Notes: generated from the sequence alone by a model not told the origin. A DNA stretch of 64,000 nucleotides from Heliorestis acidaminivorans (GCF_008933955.1 NZ_WBXO01000003.1:248001-312000); one strand, 5' to 3'; positions 1-8,549 are shown, counted from the first letter of the stretch. A program made the numbers and translations.

Positions 1-2
1 CT

Positions 3-143
3 GTGCGTCTATACAACACAGCAATTCAAGTTTTTCCTGCTAATATGCTAGCTTCTCTCTTTGGATTCACAAAAGCAGGCTATTTTGAAGCTTTAGAAGA
101 GGAAAAGAACAATGTAGAACTTTCTTTCAGAAAGGACGAGTGA
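3..143 (+). CDS. lemA: LemA family protein, C-terminal end (partial)
   Basis: The reading frame is open from the window edge and ends at a TGA, giving 46 residues (VRLYNTAIQVFPANMLASLF..., then GYFEA). This is the conserved C-terminal stretch of LemA proteins, which end in a helical segment with a Y-N-x-x-I-x-x-F-P motif followed by F-G-F and Y-F-E. LemA proteins are small single-span membrane proteins of unclear function. The start lies upstream of the window. It is followed after five bases by a DUF3137 gene, a common partner of lemA, which supports the call. Confidence 0.8.
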   Translation: MRLYNTAIQVFPANMLASLFGFTKAGYFEALEEEKNNVELSFRKDE

Positions 144-148
144 TTTAG

Positions 149-1168
149 ATGTTCTTTTTCAAATCTCTTATCAGTAGGCAAAAAGAAGGCCACTTATATG
201 ATTGGATAAGCCCTTTTGAACTGAGCGTTCAAATAAAGCAGGCCATAGAAGAGATAGTTTCAGGCAAAACTGATGAAAGCTTTCGTATTAAAGACAAGAT
301 AGAAGCGATTAAAAAGCAAAATAAACTAATTTTTGCAGTCATAGCCTTGCTTTCTCTATTGCCTTTGCTTTATAGCTTAGAATTAATCATAGTTACTTTC
401 ATAATTCTAATTGCCGCTTTTTTCGGCCTGAAATGGCGTTTTACCAAAGTTCTTACAAGCTATCAAAAAACAGCAATGGACCAAATTGTGAAAGTCATTA
501 GTGACCACACAGATAACAATATTTATTTTAACTTGGAAAAAGGGATTCTCAAAGAAGAGTTTAAGGTCAATCCCTTAATGCCGCGCTCCGATAGCTACGA
601 GCCATCGTGGCATGTAAAAGTAGTTAACAAAGAAACTCATCAAACAGACATAGAAGCATGTAAATTGTTAACCTATTATACTTATCAAGATGAAAATGAA
701 TCAAAAAGAGTAACAACTTTTCTAGGTATTTTCTTGAAAATAAAGTTCCCCAAAGAATTCCAAGAAGATATCTACATCACCACAGAAACATGGCGTAGAG
801 GCGCTGGTGGTTTTTTAGGTTTTGGAAGCAAAGCTGATAGAATCGTTCTAGAATCGCCACTCTTTGAAAAAAAGTTTAATGTTTTTGGCAATGACCCTGT
901 AGAAGCACGTTATATCCTGACTCTTGATTTTATGGAAAAGCTTTTAGAAAAGTTGAAAGACATACGATGTTATTTAACTTTTCATAAGGGTTACCTTTAT
1001 GTGGCACTCGATAAGTTTACAATTGAAGAAATACTTCCCCAAGTTGGCGATAAAGAGAGCTATCTAGTAGCTACCCATAACATAATTGCTTACATGAAAG
1101 CCGTTGAATATTTTGCAAAAGCTTTGTCCATTCGTGAAAATAAGTTTACTAAAGATCTGATTCTGTAA
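149..1168 (+). CDS. DUF3137 domain membrane protein
   Basis: A 339-residue protein with two closely spaced hydrophobic segments near residues 58-95 (KLIFAVIALLSLLPLL and LIIVTFIILIAAFFG), followed by a soluble domain. The C-terminal part has the DUF3137 pattern: FLGIFLKIKFPKEF, a TTETW segment, then F-G-N-D-P-V-E-A-R-Y-I-L-T and a G-Y-L-Y-V-A-L motif. The family is of unknown function and is usually found directly after lemA, as here, with five bases between stop and start. The protein probably sits in the cytoplasmic membrane. A bidirectional hairpin about 165 bases downstream probably ends the transcript. Confidence 0.8.
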   Translation: MFFFKSLISRQKEGHLYDWISPFELSVQIKQAIEEIVSGKTDESFRIKDKIEAIKKQNKLIFAVIALLSLLPLLYSLELIIVTFIILIAAFFGLKWRFTKVLTSYQKTAMDQIVKVISDHTDNNIYFNLEKGILKEEFKVNPLMPRSDSYEPSWHVKVVNKETHQTDIEACKLLTYYTYQDENESKRVTTFLGIFLKIKFPKEFQEDIYITTETWRRGAGGFLGFGSKADRIVLESPLFEKKFNVFGNDPVEARYILTLDFMEKLLEKLKDIRCYLTFHKGYLYVALDKFTIEEILPQVGDKESYLVATHNIIAYMKAVEYFAKALSIRENKFTKDLIL

Positions 1169-1333
1169 ACCTCCACTTTATACTTTGATCAATCCCTCCA
1201 GCCTACATTTGTGGTTTTGTCTTAAAAGCTCGAAGCTACAAAGGCCTATCTTATACTGGTTTTATGGGCTAGTGATGATTGGAATTCTATAGTTGCAAGA
1301 TTATAGCTTTTAACCTGAAAAAGACGACTGACC

Positions 1334-1372
1334 AAAAAAGCCATCTCATTTTAAAAATGAGATGGCTTTTTT
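1334..1372. terminator. Bidirectional intrinsic terminator
   Basis: A perfect hairpin AAAAAAGCCATCTCAT / ATGAGATGGCTTTTTT with a short AT loop. It has T-tracts on both strands, so it can end the lemA-DUF3137 transcript from the left and the small gene at 1385-1546 from the right. Confidence 0.85.
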
Positions 1373-1384
1373 GAATTAGCTCTC

Positions 1385-1546
1385 CTACAAATCCTTATCC
1401 GACACAAACTCCTCTGTCTGCTCTAATTGCTTTCGTATCCCCCGCGTATCTTTCACCATGCGCTCTAACTCTTCTTTTTGTGTGCGTATATTCAACCCTT
1501 GTCCTAAAGCTTCTTGAATTTGATTCATAGAATTATCTCTCTTCAT
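1385..1546 (-). CDS. Small hypothetical protein, 53 aa
   Basis: A short frame starts at ATG 1546 behind a good ribosome binding site (AGGTGA, seven bases upstream) and runs 53 residues to a TAG at 1385, just before a terminator. The product is highly charged and probably one helical coiled coil (MKRDNSMNQIQEALG ... EELERMV ... QLEQTEEFV), with no membrane segment or cysteines. I do not recognise a family. Its own binding site and the terminator after it favour a real gene. A second ATG seven codons in is a possible alternative start. Confidence 0.5.
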   Translation of the reverse strand: MKRDNSMNQIQEALGQGLNIRTQKEELERMVKDTRGIRKQLEQTEEFVSDKDL

Positions 1547-1635
1547 ATAATCACCTCATTCAACGGTCTAATGAAAAATGAAAAACTAATCAATAGCTAT
1601 CACTCTAGCTTTTTATAGCTATTTGTTACTTCCCT

Positions 1636-3390
1636 TTAGTGATACATATTAAACTGCTCGTTCATTTCATCCATCTCTTCAGTCTTCACATCAAAGACTG
1701 TGTTATGAGGTGGTAGTGGTTCTGTTCGGAAGAACTCAGGTAAACGGTCATGGGCTGATGTGAATCCAACGCGCTTGTTGAATTCCCTCTCTGCCCGCAT
1801 GACTTCTCTTCCTAACTCAAGGATATCATCCATACTGTGGTTGTTACCTGTCTTGGCATTCCAGATATCAACTACAGTAGGCCATCCTTCAGGATTGTCG
1901 AGCAAGGCAAAAGCGACGAAAATGCACAATCCAAAGGAATCAAGAGCTGCAGTGGCAACTTGTAAATCTGCCGATAGTTTTACTTGCCCCTCTGGCTTTA
2001 AAGGATCTACATAGCCACCTGCTTTTAAGAGATTGTGCGTGACGCTGTAACCTGCTGTGTGGTCCGCACCCATAGTTGTCATGGCATAAGTGACTCCGAT
2101 ACCTTTAATTGCTCTAGGGTCGTATGCTGGCAAGTGCTGTCCTTTTACAGTTGCCACTCTAGTGACTCCATAGGTCTTGCCTACGCTGTCAGCACCTTGT
2201 CCAATAATATGACCTAAAGGCGTGCCTTGCCCCACTTCTTCTAGCAACTTAATGGCACCTGATCCATCGCCAAAAGGAATAATACCTGCTTCCATGGCTA
2301 CACCTAGGGCGCCTCCTGCTTCAATCGTATCTAGACCCAAATCGTTACAGATGCGATTAAGCCTCGCAATGATATCGAGATCATCGATCATCAAGTTAGG
2401 ACCTAAAGCCCAGGCTGTTTCATATTCAATGGGGGAGCAAAGGGCTTCTCCTTTTTCATCGGGGTAAATGTTGGAACAACGAATAACGCAACCAGGATGA
2501 CAATTATGAGTAGGTGTTCCTACGCCGCCTCTTGAGAGAGCTCTAGCTGCTAGTTCTTCCCCACTCACTTTATCAGCGCCCTCAAATGTTCCAAAGCGGA
2601 AGTTTTTTGTCGGTAAAGCTCCAGCTTCGTTAACTAAGTTCATTAATACGTTAGTACCGTATTTTGGCAGACCTTCGCCACTGATGGGATTTTCGCGAAG
2701 GATTTTGACAAACTTTTTCGACCCTTCACTAAACTTCTCTTTCTCTTCTATGGGAGCATGGAAAATTTTACTCGTATCGAAGATGATAGCTTTTAATTTT
2801 TTTGAACCCATGAGCGCACCAAGACCACCTCGTCCAGCAAAGCGACCTGGACCGCCTTCAGGGTCGTTACACGATATACCTGCGTTACGCATCAGCCGTT
2901 CTCCGGCAGGTCCGATGCAAAGGACATAGATTTTTTCATGATAACGTTCTCTAATACGTCCGTTAAACTCATAAGTCCCTAACCCAGCTAAATCGCCGGC
3001 AGGTTCCAGTCTTGCGCCTTCATCAGATAGGTAGAGAAGATACTGTTCATTACCTTCAGGTATGTCTTCTACAATAATCGCTTTATAGCCCAGACTAGCC
3101 AATTGATGAGCAATCGGTGTACCAGCATTAGCTTCTTTGATGCCGTTAGTTAGTGGGCTTTTACCACCTATGGATAGGCGACCAGAGTTAGGGCATTTTG
3201 TACCTGACAAGATACCAGCGGCAATAACTAGTTTGTTTTGCTTGCCTAAGGGGTGGCACGTTGGTTCTACTTCGTCAAGGATAATTCTTGATGTGATGCC
3301 CCGTCCTCCCGTACTTTTGTATGGTTCAGGTACGGGTTCCTCAGTAATCTTTTGTTCTGCCATATTGACTCGTAAGATTTTTTCTTCCAT
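1636..3390 (-). CDS. Aldehyde:ferredoxin oxidoreductase family protein (W/Mo-pterin)
   Basis: A 584-residue protein of the AOR family. These cytoplasmic enzymes oxidise aldehydes to acids, or reduce acids, with ferredoxin, using a bis-pterin tungsten or molybdenum centre and one 4Fe-4S cluster. Visible signs are the N-terminal pterin-binding G-G-R-G-I-T-S-R, the PGRFAGRGGLGALMGSK segment, cluster cysteines C297-x3-C301-x3-C305 (HNCHPGCVIRCSN) and the distal cysteine C489 (LDSFGLC). The start at 3390 was chosen because AAGGTG lies eight bases upstream; the longer open frame has no such site. Substrate cannot be read from the sequence. It diverges from the flavoprotein gene at 3562. Confidence 0.88.
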   Translation of the reverse strand: MEEKILRVNMAEQKITEEPVPEPYKSTGGRGITSRIILDEVEPTCHPLGKQNKLVIAAGILSGTKCPNSGRLSIGGKSPLTNGIKEANAGTPIAHQLASLGYKAIIVEDIPEGNEQYLLYLSDEGARLEPAGDLAGLGTYEFNGRIRERYHEKIYVLCIGPAGERLMRNAGISCNDPEGGPGRFAGRGGLGALMGSKKLKAIIFDTSKIFHAPIEEKEKFSEGSKKFVKILRENPISGEGLPKYGTNVLMNLVNEAGALPTKNFRFGTFEGADKVSGEELAARALSRGGVGTPTHNCHPGCVIRCSNIYPDEKGEALCSPIEYETAWALGPNLMIDDLDIIARLNRICNDLGLDTIEAGGALGVAMEAGIIPFGDGSGAIKLLEEVGQGTPLGHIIGQGADSVGKTYGVTRVATVKGQHLPAYDPRAIKGIGVTYAMTTMGADHTAGYSVTHNLLKAGGYVDPLKPEGQVKLSADLQVATAALDSFGLCIFVAFALLDNPEGWPTVVDIWNAKTGNNHSMDDILELGREVMRAEREFNKRVGFTSAHDRLPEFFRTEPLPPHNTVFDVKTEEMDEMNEQFNMYH

Positions 3391-3561
3391 ATATACACCT
3401 TCCCACTGCGTATTGCAGTAGTAGGTTTTGCTTCGCCGTAAAAAATATGTATAGTAAGCCTTCAAACTTAACCTTGCTCGATTTGTTGAATTGTTAAAAG
3501 TGAGATACAATAACTTCAAGCAGTGTAAAGTAAATCTGAACAGGAAGGAAGAAGGGTCATT

Positions 3562-4197
3562 ATGAGAGTAGTTGCTTTTAACGGAAGTCCTAAAAAAGAG
3601 GGCAACACCTATCATGCCATTAAGCTCGTAGCAGAAGAGCTCGAAAAAGAAGGTATCGATGTTGAGATTGTTCATGTTGGCGATAAGGCAGTAAGAGGTT
3701 GCCTGGCCTGTCATGGTTGTGCCAAAAATAGAGATGAAAAATGTGTAACCCCAGGAGATCAAGTTAACGAGTGGATTGCGAAGATGAAAGAGGCAGACGG
3801 CATTATCTTTGGCTCACCTGTTCATTTTTCATCTGTAGGTGCAACTCTGAAAGCTTTTTTGGACAGAGCTTGCTTTGTTGCTTCCGTTAATGAATCGATG
3901 CTACGTCATAAAGTAGCTGCTTCTGTCGTAGCGGTAAGACGCTCCGGTGGTGTTACGACTTTTGATCAATTGAACTATTATATTACTTATTCGGAAATGG
4001 TTATGGCTACGTCAAACTATTGGAATGTGATTCACGGCGCGAGGCCAGGAGAAGTCCTTCAGGATGAAGAAGGCGTGCAAATCATGCGTCTCCTAGGAAA
4101 AAACATGGCTTGGCTGTTGAAGTTAATTGAAAAAGGCGAAGGCGTTGTAGAACGACCTGAGAAAGAACGTAAGACGCTTATGAATTTCATCAGGTAA
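3562..4197 (+). CDS. Flavodoxin-fold NAD(P)H-dependent oxidoreductase
   Basis: A 211-residue protein starting MRVVAFNGSPKKEGNT, the FMN phosphate-binding loop of the NADPH-dependent FMN reductase / iron-sulfur flavoprotein superfamily. A cysteine cluster follows (GCLACHGCAKNRDEKC, residues about 47-62), as in ISF-like proteins, then the A-D-G-I-I-F-G-S-P-V-H-F motif that contacts FMN and the L-K-A-F-L-D-R segment. It probably moves electrons between NAD(P)H or ferredoxin and an unknown acceptor. It has a clear AGGAAGGAAG site before ATG and is transcribed divergently from the AOR gene, so the pair may share control. Confidence 0.85.
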   Translation: MRVVAFNGSPKKEGNTYHAIKLVAEELEKEGIDVEIVHVGDKAVRGCLACHGCAKNRDEKCVTPGDQVNEWIAKMKEADGIIFGSPVHFSSVGATLKAFLDRACFVASVNESMLRHKVAASVVAVRRSGGVTTFDQLNYYITYSEMVMATSNYWNVIHGARPGEVLQDEEGVQIMRLLGKNMAWLLKLIEKGEGVVERPEKERKTLMNFIR

Positions 4198-4218
4198 GTT
4201 AAGGTTAAGGGGAAGGTT

Positions 4219-4272
4219 AAGGGGGACGGTTCTGCTGTGTTCTTACAAGAACACAGCAGAACCGTCCCCCTT
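4219..4272. repeat. Perfect long palindrome of the GGGGACGGTTC repeat family
   Basis: Two 26-base arms, AAGGGGGACGGTTCTGCTGT.. and its exact complement, separated by two bases. It lies between the convergent flavoprotein and cooT genes, so it could serve as a terminator. The core GGGGACGGTTC recurs near 10556, 11942 and 38035, which marks it as a REP-like dispersed element. Confidence 0.85.
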
Positions 4273-4275
4273 GCG

Positions 4276-4467
4276 CTACTTCTCTTCCAATACAATCCTA
4301 TGACCTACCAGAGCCATCTCTTTGATCTTCGCTTTTACGATCTTACGTTGACTATAGATATTTTCCAAAAAGATACCCTCTTCTGTGGGAACAACTTTGT
4401 CTACCGATTCTAAAAGCAATGTTTCCTTTCCTTCCTTATCTATTATATAAACATTAGCTTCACACAT
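4276..4467 (-). CDS. cooT: CooT family nickel-binding protein
   Basis: A 63-residue protein, MCEANVYIID..., with the family pattern: N-terminal M-C-E-A-N-V-Y, a central E-S-V-D-K-V segment, E-N-I-Y-S-Q-R-K-I-V-K-A-K-I-K-E-M-A-L and the terminal G-H-R-I-V-L-E. CooT proteins are small dimers that bind Ni(II) through Cys2 and help supply nickel to CO dehydrogenase and other enzymes. It is the last gene of the nickel importer operon, two bases after the DUF3842 gene, which fits a role in handling imported nickel. The stop is next to a long palindrome that may terminate the operon. Confidence 0.85.
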   Translation of the reverse strand: MCEANVYIIDKEGKETLLLESVDKVVPTEEGIFLENIYSQRKIVKAKIKEMALVGHRIVLEEK

Positions 4468-4469
4468 AA

Positions 4470-4883
4470 TTAATCACCTCTTTGAGCTTTTACGATTTCG
4501 ATAGCGTCATCTATATAATGAGGAAGAGGCTTCTTTTCAACGGCAGTAACTAATATGTTACATCTGTTCAGTGGAATTAATATCTTTTGAGCAGGGCTAT
4601 CAGCGATCGCGTTAGCCATCTGTGGCGTCAGTTCGCCTAGAAAGGAATTAGCACAGATGATGCCAATTGGTCCTACGATAATGTCTACTTTTTTAACGTT
4701 ATAGCTAATGGCATTTTCTCCTGTCGCACCTTCATTAGCACCTGCTTTGAGCATTAATGAAGTTGCTAAAGAGTTCGTTCCTAGGGCAATAATCTCAATT
4801 TTATTATTAAAAGCTTTGCGAAATTTCTCAACAACAGCTTTGCCTATGCCCCCGCCTTGTCCATCTATCACTGCGATTCGCAT
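4470..4883 (-). CDS. DUF3842 family protein
   Basis: A 137-residue protein beginning MRIAVIDGQGGGIGKAVVE, a glycine-rich loop like that of a Rossmann-type nucleotide-binding fold, with GTNSLATSLMLKAGAN and GPIGIICANSFLGELTP motifs typical of DUF3842. Of three in-frame ATGs, 4883 is best: GGAGG sits six bases upstream of it but abuts the previous ATG. The family has no assigned function. Here it is embedded between nikE and cooT, so a role in nickel uptake or allocation is an inference from position only. Confidence 0.8.
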   Translation of the reverse strand: MRIAVIDGQGGGIGKAVVEKFRKAFNNKIEIIALGTNSLATSLMLKAGANEGATGENAISYNVKKVDIIVGPIGIICANSFLGELTPQMANAIADSPAQKILIPLNRCNILVTAVEKKPLPHYIDDAIEIVKAQRGD

Positions 4884-4933
4884 ATTCATCCTCCAATCAC
4901 GAGCCAACGCATCTATTATAACAAATTACCAGC

Positions 4934-5551
4934 TCAATGATTGGTTCTTGTAAAATCTATTATTCGATGACAGAGGCGCTCCAGCAAAGGGCCATCGTGA
5001 CTAATGACGAGCACAGCCATGTTATTTTTTTCAGCTCTTTCTAAGACAGCATGCCATAACTGAGCTTGTGTGATTGCATCAAGCATCGTTGTCATCTCAT
5101 CGGCAATGAGAAAGCGAGTAGCAGGACTTAGAGCGCGAGCTACGCAAAATCTTTGCAGTTCTCCTCCTGAAAGTTCGTTCGGCCACCTCTTTAACCAAGC
5201 CTTTTCTATGCCTAGCGATTCTAGTAGTTCTTCATCAGGAGTCCATCCTTCATTAAGCGTTTTCTCTAACTGCCACCGAGGATTTACTGCTTTTTCAGGA
5301 TGCTGAAAAACAAGTTGCACAGGGTTAAAGCCTTTGCGCGGAAGATCCTTGCCTTGCAATCTAACGCTCCCCTTGTACGGCAGGACATAGCCGGCTAGAA
5401 TCCGTGCTAGCGTCGATTTTCCAATACCACTAGGGCCTGATAAACCGACTACTTCACCAGACTTTAATTCCAGATCATAATCTTCTAAGATCCAGGGCCC
5501 TTTTCCATAACGAAAAAAAAATATTTTTAGCTTCAAGTCGCAAAATGGCAC
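4934..5551 (-). CDS. nikE: Nickel/peptide-type ABC importer ATPase 2
   Basis: A 205-residue ABC ATPase with Walker A SGPSGIGKST, Q-loop Q-H-P, signature LSGGELQRFCVARAL, Walker B FLIADE and H-loop ISHDG. It is short for NikE/OppF proteins because it lacks the usual C-terminal extension. GTG 5551 overlaps the 3' end of nikD by 19 bases; a TTG at codon 6 is another possible start since the AGGTG sequence fits both poorly. With NikD it would power the NikBC permease in the membrane. Nickel specificity comes from the cooT context, not from the ATPase itself. Confidence 0.8.
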   Translation of the reverse strand: MPFCDLKLKIFFFRYGKGPWILEDYDLELKSGEVVGLSGPSGIGKSTLARILAGYVLPYKGSVRLQGKDLPRKGFNPVQLVFQHPEKAVNPRWQLEKTLNEGWTPDEELLESLGIEKAWLKRWPNELSGGELQRFCVARALSPATRFLIADEMTTMLDAITQAQLWHAVLERAEKNNMAVLVISHDGPLLERLCHRIIDFTRTNH

Positions 5552-6567
5552 CTCACCTTTCCCGATCGAAGCTCACGCATTACGGGAGCTTCTTGAGAAC
5601 AAGAGCTGTTGTTAGTACTGCTACTTTTGCTACTTAGGGAGCATCGAGGTTGAAAAAGACAGCCCGGGGGAGGTTCTGAAGGGGAGGGCTGGCGACCTAG
5701 AATGGGGAGAAAACCATTTTGGGGAAGGGCCATCCAGAGCGCTTTCGTATAGGGATGACGCAACTTATCACCGTGATCAGTAAATTCACTTGCCCAAGCT
5801 ATCTCCACAATAGTGCCTGCATAAAAAACGGCAATGCGATCAGCAACTTCCAGAGCTGTAGCAATATCGTGGGTAATCAGCATAATGGCAGTACCTTCAT
5901 CAGCTAATTCTCTTAAATGTCCTAAAGCTTCCTTGACTACCTCATGATGAAGTCCCGGTGTAGGTTCGTCGGCAATGATCAGCTTAGGCCCACCTACGAC
6001 AGCAGATGCAACAAGAACCCTTCGTGCCATGCCCCCAGAGATTTGAAAGGGATAATAATTTTCCACATCGTAGTCGAGTTCATAGCGGTCGAAGATTTTT
6101 CTTTGTTTTTCTCTGCCTTTGTCCTTGGCTCTATCTTTGACTCTACCTTTTTCTCTGTCTCTGTCTCTGTCTTTTTCCTTCTCCCCGCCTTTGCCTTTTG
6201 CTATGCCCTTTTCACTTCCGACCTGCGAGGAAGTGCGTACTTGTTGGCCTATTTGCATCAGTGGATCGAGGAAATTGACAGACTGGGGTATAAAAGCGAT
6301 CTCTTTGCCGCGCAATTCTTTTTGCCTTTTGGCGGTCAATTCCTGACCTCCGTAATAGAGCCTCCCAGAAAGAGAAGCGTTTTTGGGTAAAATTCCTAAG
6401 ATAGCATGGGCAAGCAAGCTTTTTCCGGAACCGCTTGAGCCGACGACAGCCAGAATTTCTCCTTCCTGAATCGAAAGACTTAGGTCGGAGATCACCTGGA
6501 TGTTTTTTTGTTTTAAACCTCTTTGATATTGAGTAAAGGAAAGAGAAAGATTATTTACTTCCAGCAA
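5533..6567 (-). CDS. nikD: Nickel/peptide-type ABC importer ATPase 1, with charged insert
   Basis: A 344-residue ABC ATPase: Walker A VGSSGSGKS, Q-loop I-P-Q-S, signature ISGGMARRVLVAS, Walker B LIIADE, H-loop ITHD, and the C-terminal oligopeptide-type extension (HPYTKALW, GCLFQPRC). Between the Q-loop and signature, about residues 125-165, lies an unusual lysine/arginine/aspartate/glutamate repeat tract (EKEKDRDRDREKGRVKDRAK). The start was set at TTG 6567, nine bases after AAGGTGG; upstream TTGs are too close to that site. The DNA coding for the tract is a near-repeat of six-base units, so its length may vary by slippage. Confidence 0.8.
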   Translation of the reverse strand: MLEVNNLSLSFTQYQRGLKQKNIQVISDLSLSIQEGEILAVVGSSGSGKSLLAHAILGILPKNASLSGRLYYGGQELTAKRQKELRGKEIAFIPQSVNFLDPLMQIGQQVRTSSQVGSEKGIAKGKGGEKEKDRDRDREKGRVKDRAKDKGREKQRKIFDRYELDYDVENYYPFQISGGMARRVLVASAVVGGPKLIIADEPTPGLHHEVVKEALGHLRELADEGTAIMLITHDIATALEVADRIAVFYAGTIVEIAWASEFTDHGDKLRHPYTKALWMALPQNGFLPILGRQPSPSEPPPGCLFQPRCSLSSKSSSTNNSSCSQEAPVMRELRSGKVRCHFAT

Positions 6568-6684
6568 AAACAACAACCACCTTACAGATAGCTAGTTAGG
6601 TATGCTCTATTAATGCACTATTAGAGAGTTGTGGCATGGCACTAAAGCTAGTTGTAACATGGCCTATTAGCTAGTTCCATTGGT

Positions 6685-6756
6685 ATTATGCTAATCACGA
6701 GAATTATGCTGATCATGAGCATTATACTAATCATGAGCATTATGAGGATCAATAAG
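6685..6756. repeat. Four tandem 18-bp repeats across the nikC stop codon
   Basis: Four units of the form ATTATGCTAATCATGAGC lie end to end (6685, 6703, 6721, 6739) with two to five differences. The last unit and part of the third code for the C-terminus of NikC (DPHNAHD), and the rest lie in the nikC-nikD spacer. The same spacer (6590-6680) also contains degenerate copies of AGTTGTGGCATGGC. Confidence 0.8.
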
Positions 6757-7608
6757 CAGGCGCAGATTATCACCGAGCATATCAAAAGCTCTCACAATGA
6801 TGAGCAGACATAGACCAGGGAAAAAAGCTAACCACCATAGACCAGTAGCTAGATACTTCATTGATTCGGACAGGATAATGCCAATAGCAGGTTGATGGGG
6901 AGATAAACCAAAACCTAAAAAAGTTATAGCCGCTTCGTGGAGAATAGCATGAGGAAAAAGCAGTACAAAACCTACCAATAGCTGAGGTATTAAATGAGGC
7001 AGAATATGATGAGTAGCAATCCACCAGGGACCTTTGCCCATCTGCCGTGAAACTAAGACAAATTCAGCTGATCGCAGTTGCATCACCTCAGCCCGAATAA
7101 CCCGTGCTAAGCTAGGCCAATGAGTTACGGCAACTCCGATGATTACGCCTTTAACACCTCCACCAAGGGTAAAGGAAATAAGAATCAAAGCAACCAGATG
7201 AGGTACTCCAAGAAAAAGGTCAATAAACCAAGATATGATGCTGTCTACAACCTTACCCATGAGAGCGGCCGTAAGGCCCAGCAGCAAAGCTACTAATACG
7301 CTAGCACAAGAAGCGATCAAGCCAATAAATATGCTTAAAGACAAGCCTTTCATAGTGCGCGCAAACATATCGCGACCAAGCCAATCAGTGCCGAAAGGAT
7401 TCATAAAAGATGGCGGCAAGTTCTTAGCGTCAAAATTAGTAGCCAATCGCTCATCGCCAATAAAAAGGCTCATTAAAATAATACCTGTAAAAAAGAAAAG
7501 AGCGGAAAATATCATCAAAAGAGTACCTTTTCTTCGATTGATGGTCAGCAAATGAGAAAGCCCTTTTACCTTATTCGTAATCCTTAATGCCTTTGTTTCA
7601 CTCATCAT
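6727..7608 (-). CDS. nikC: Nickel/peptide-type ABC importer permease
   Basis: A 293-residue permease of the DppC/NikC type, with an N-terminal membrane helix (LLMIFSALFFFTGIILMSLFIG), the N-terminal F-G-T-D-W-L-G-R-D-M-F motif and about five further helices. The EAA coupling loop is visible (HEAAITFLGFGLSP). It would form the membrane channel with NikB. Its ATG overlaps the nikB TGA by four bases, so the two are probably translationally coupled. The C-terminus (LIDPHNAHD) is encoded by the 18-bp tandem repeat that continues past the stop. Confidence 0.85.
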   Translation of the reverse strand: MMSETKALRITNKVKGLSHLLTINRRKGTLLMIFSALFFFTGIILMSLFIGDERLATNFDAKNLPPSFMNPFGTDWLGRDMFARTMKGLSLSIFIGLIASCASVLVALLLGLTAALMGKVVDSIISWFIDLFLGVPHLVALILISFTLGGGVKGVIIGVAVTHWPSLARVIRAEVMQLRSAEFVLVSRQMGKGPWWIATHHILPHLIPQLLVGFVLLFPHAILHEAAITFLGFGLSPHQPAIGIILSESMKYLATGLWWLAFFPGLCLLIIVRAFDMLGDNLRLLIDPHNAHD

Positions 7609-8549
7609 GCTACCTCTTTTATTCTTGGATCAACAATTCGGTAAATGATATCAGCTATCAAATTCCCGGTAAATACAAAAAGAGCGCTAAAGAGCACAAT
7701 GCCGAGCAAAAGAGGTAAATCGCCTCGCAGGCCTGCTTGAACAGTAGCCTGTCCTAAGCCAGGATAAGAAAAAACTTGCTCTGCTAGAATAGAACCAGCA
7801 AAAAGCTCACTAAAAGAAGCAAATTGTATAGTAATAGCAGGGAGAGCAATATTGCGAATTCCATGACGCCAGAGGAGCGTAAAGCCGTACTCGCCTTTGG
7901 CCCGTGCATAAAGAACATAGTCACTTTCAAGAACGTCAATCAGTTTTTGTCTTGTATGTAAGGCAATATTAGCCACGCCGACGATGCTTAAAGTAAGGGC
8001 TGGAAGGATAATGTGGCTAATACGATCATAGAAAGTTACCTCTTCAGCTAACACACCAGCAGGAACACCTAAGCCAATCGGAAACCATCCCAACCAGACA
8101 GAAAAAAGCATAAGCAGTAGGAGGCCCAGCCAGAAAGTTGGAGTAGACGCTAAAGTTAGGCTGTACCATTTGATCAGTTTATCTATCCAGCTTCCTCGAT
8201 GCATCGCCGCCGTTACACCCATGATGAAACCGAAAAAGCCTGAGAGAAGCCAGGCAATTCCCATTAGAGCTAGAGAAGCTTGAAATCGTTCTTTAATAAC
8301 ATCGGACACAGGACTACGATAAATCATAGACGTACCTAAGTCACCTTGTAGCACCGACTTGCCCCAATGCAAAAATTGCTCCCAAGGAGGCTTATCAAGT
8401 CCCCAATGTTCAGCAATTTTTTCCCTTTGTTCGGGGCTTACTTGCATCATATCAGCGCCCACATAAGCTTGCACTGGATCAATAGGAGAGTGACTAACGA
8501 GGAAAAAAGCGAGGAAGCATAAGGCTACCATTAGAGATAGCATTCGCAA
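7605..8549 (-). CDS. nikB: Nickel/peptide-type ABC importer permease, start unclear
   Basis: A DppB/NikB type permease with the P-V-Q-A-Y-V-G periplasmic loop, G-L-D-K-P-P-W-E-Q-F, several membrane helices and the coupling loop with ARAKGEYGFTLLWRHGIRNIALP. The listed start is TTG 8549, but in-frame upstream codons read LLKFLFLKILR, which looks like the usual basic NikB N-terminus, and no ATG, GTG or TTG lies between that stretch and the preceding stop at about 8587. An AAGGTAG near 8580 could serve a non-standard start. Either the start is atypical or a base is wrong or lost here. Confidence 0.8.
   Translation of the reverse strand: MRMLSLMVALCFLAFFLVSHSPIDPVQAYVGADMMQVSPEQREKIAEHWGLDKPPWEQFLHWGKSVLQGDLGTSMIYRSPVSDVIKERFQASLALMGIAWLLSGFFGFIMGVTAAMHRGSWIDKLIKWYSLTLASTPTFWLGLLLLMLFSVWLGWFPIGLGVPAGVLAEEVTFYDRISHIILPALTLSIVGVANIALHTRQKLIDVLESDYVLYARAKGEYGFTLLWRHGIRNIALPAITIQFASFSELFAGSILAEQVFSYPGLGQATVQAGLRGDLPLLLGIVLFSALFVFTGNLIADIIYRIVDPRIKEVA

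Noticed and set aside
1636-3762. Longer AOR protein starting at 3762
   Set aside because: The extra 124 codons have no family similarity and overlap the divergent promoter region; 3390 has a proper ribosome binding site.
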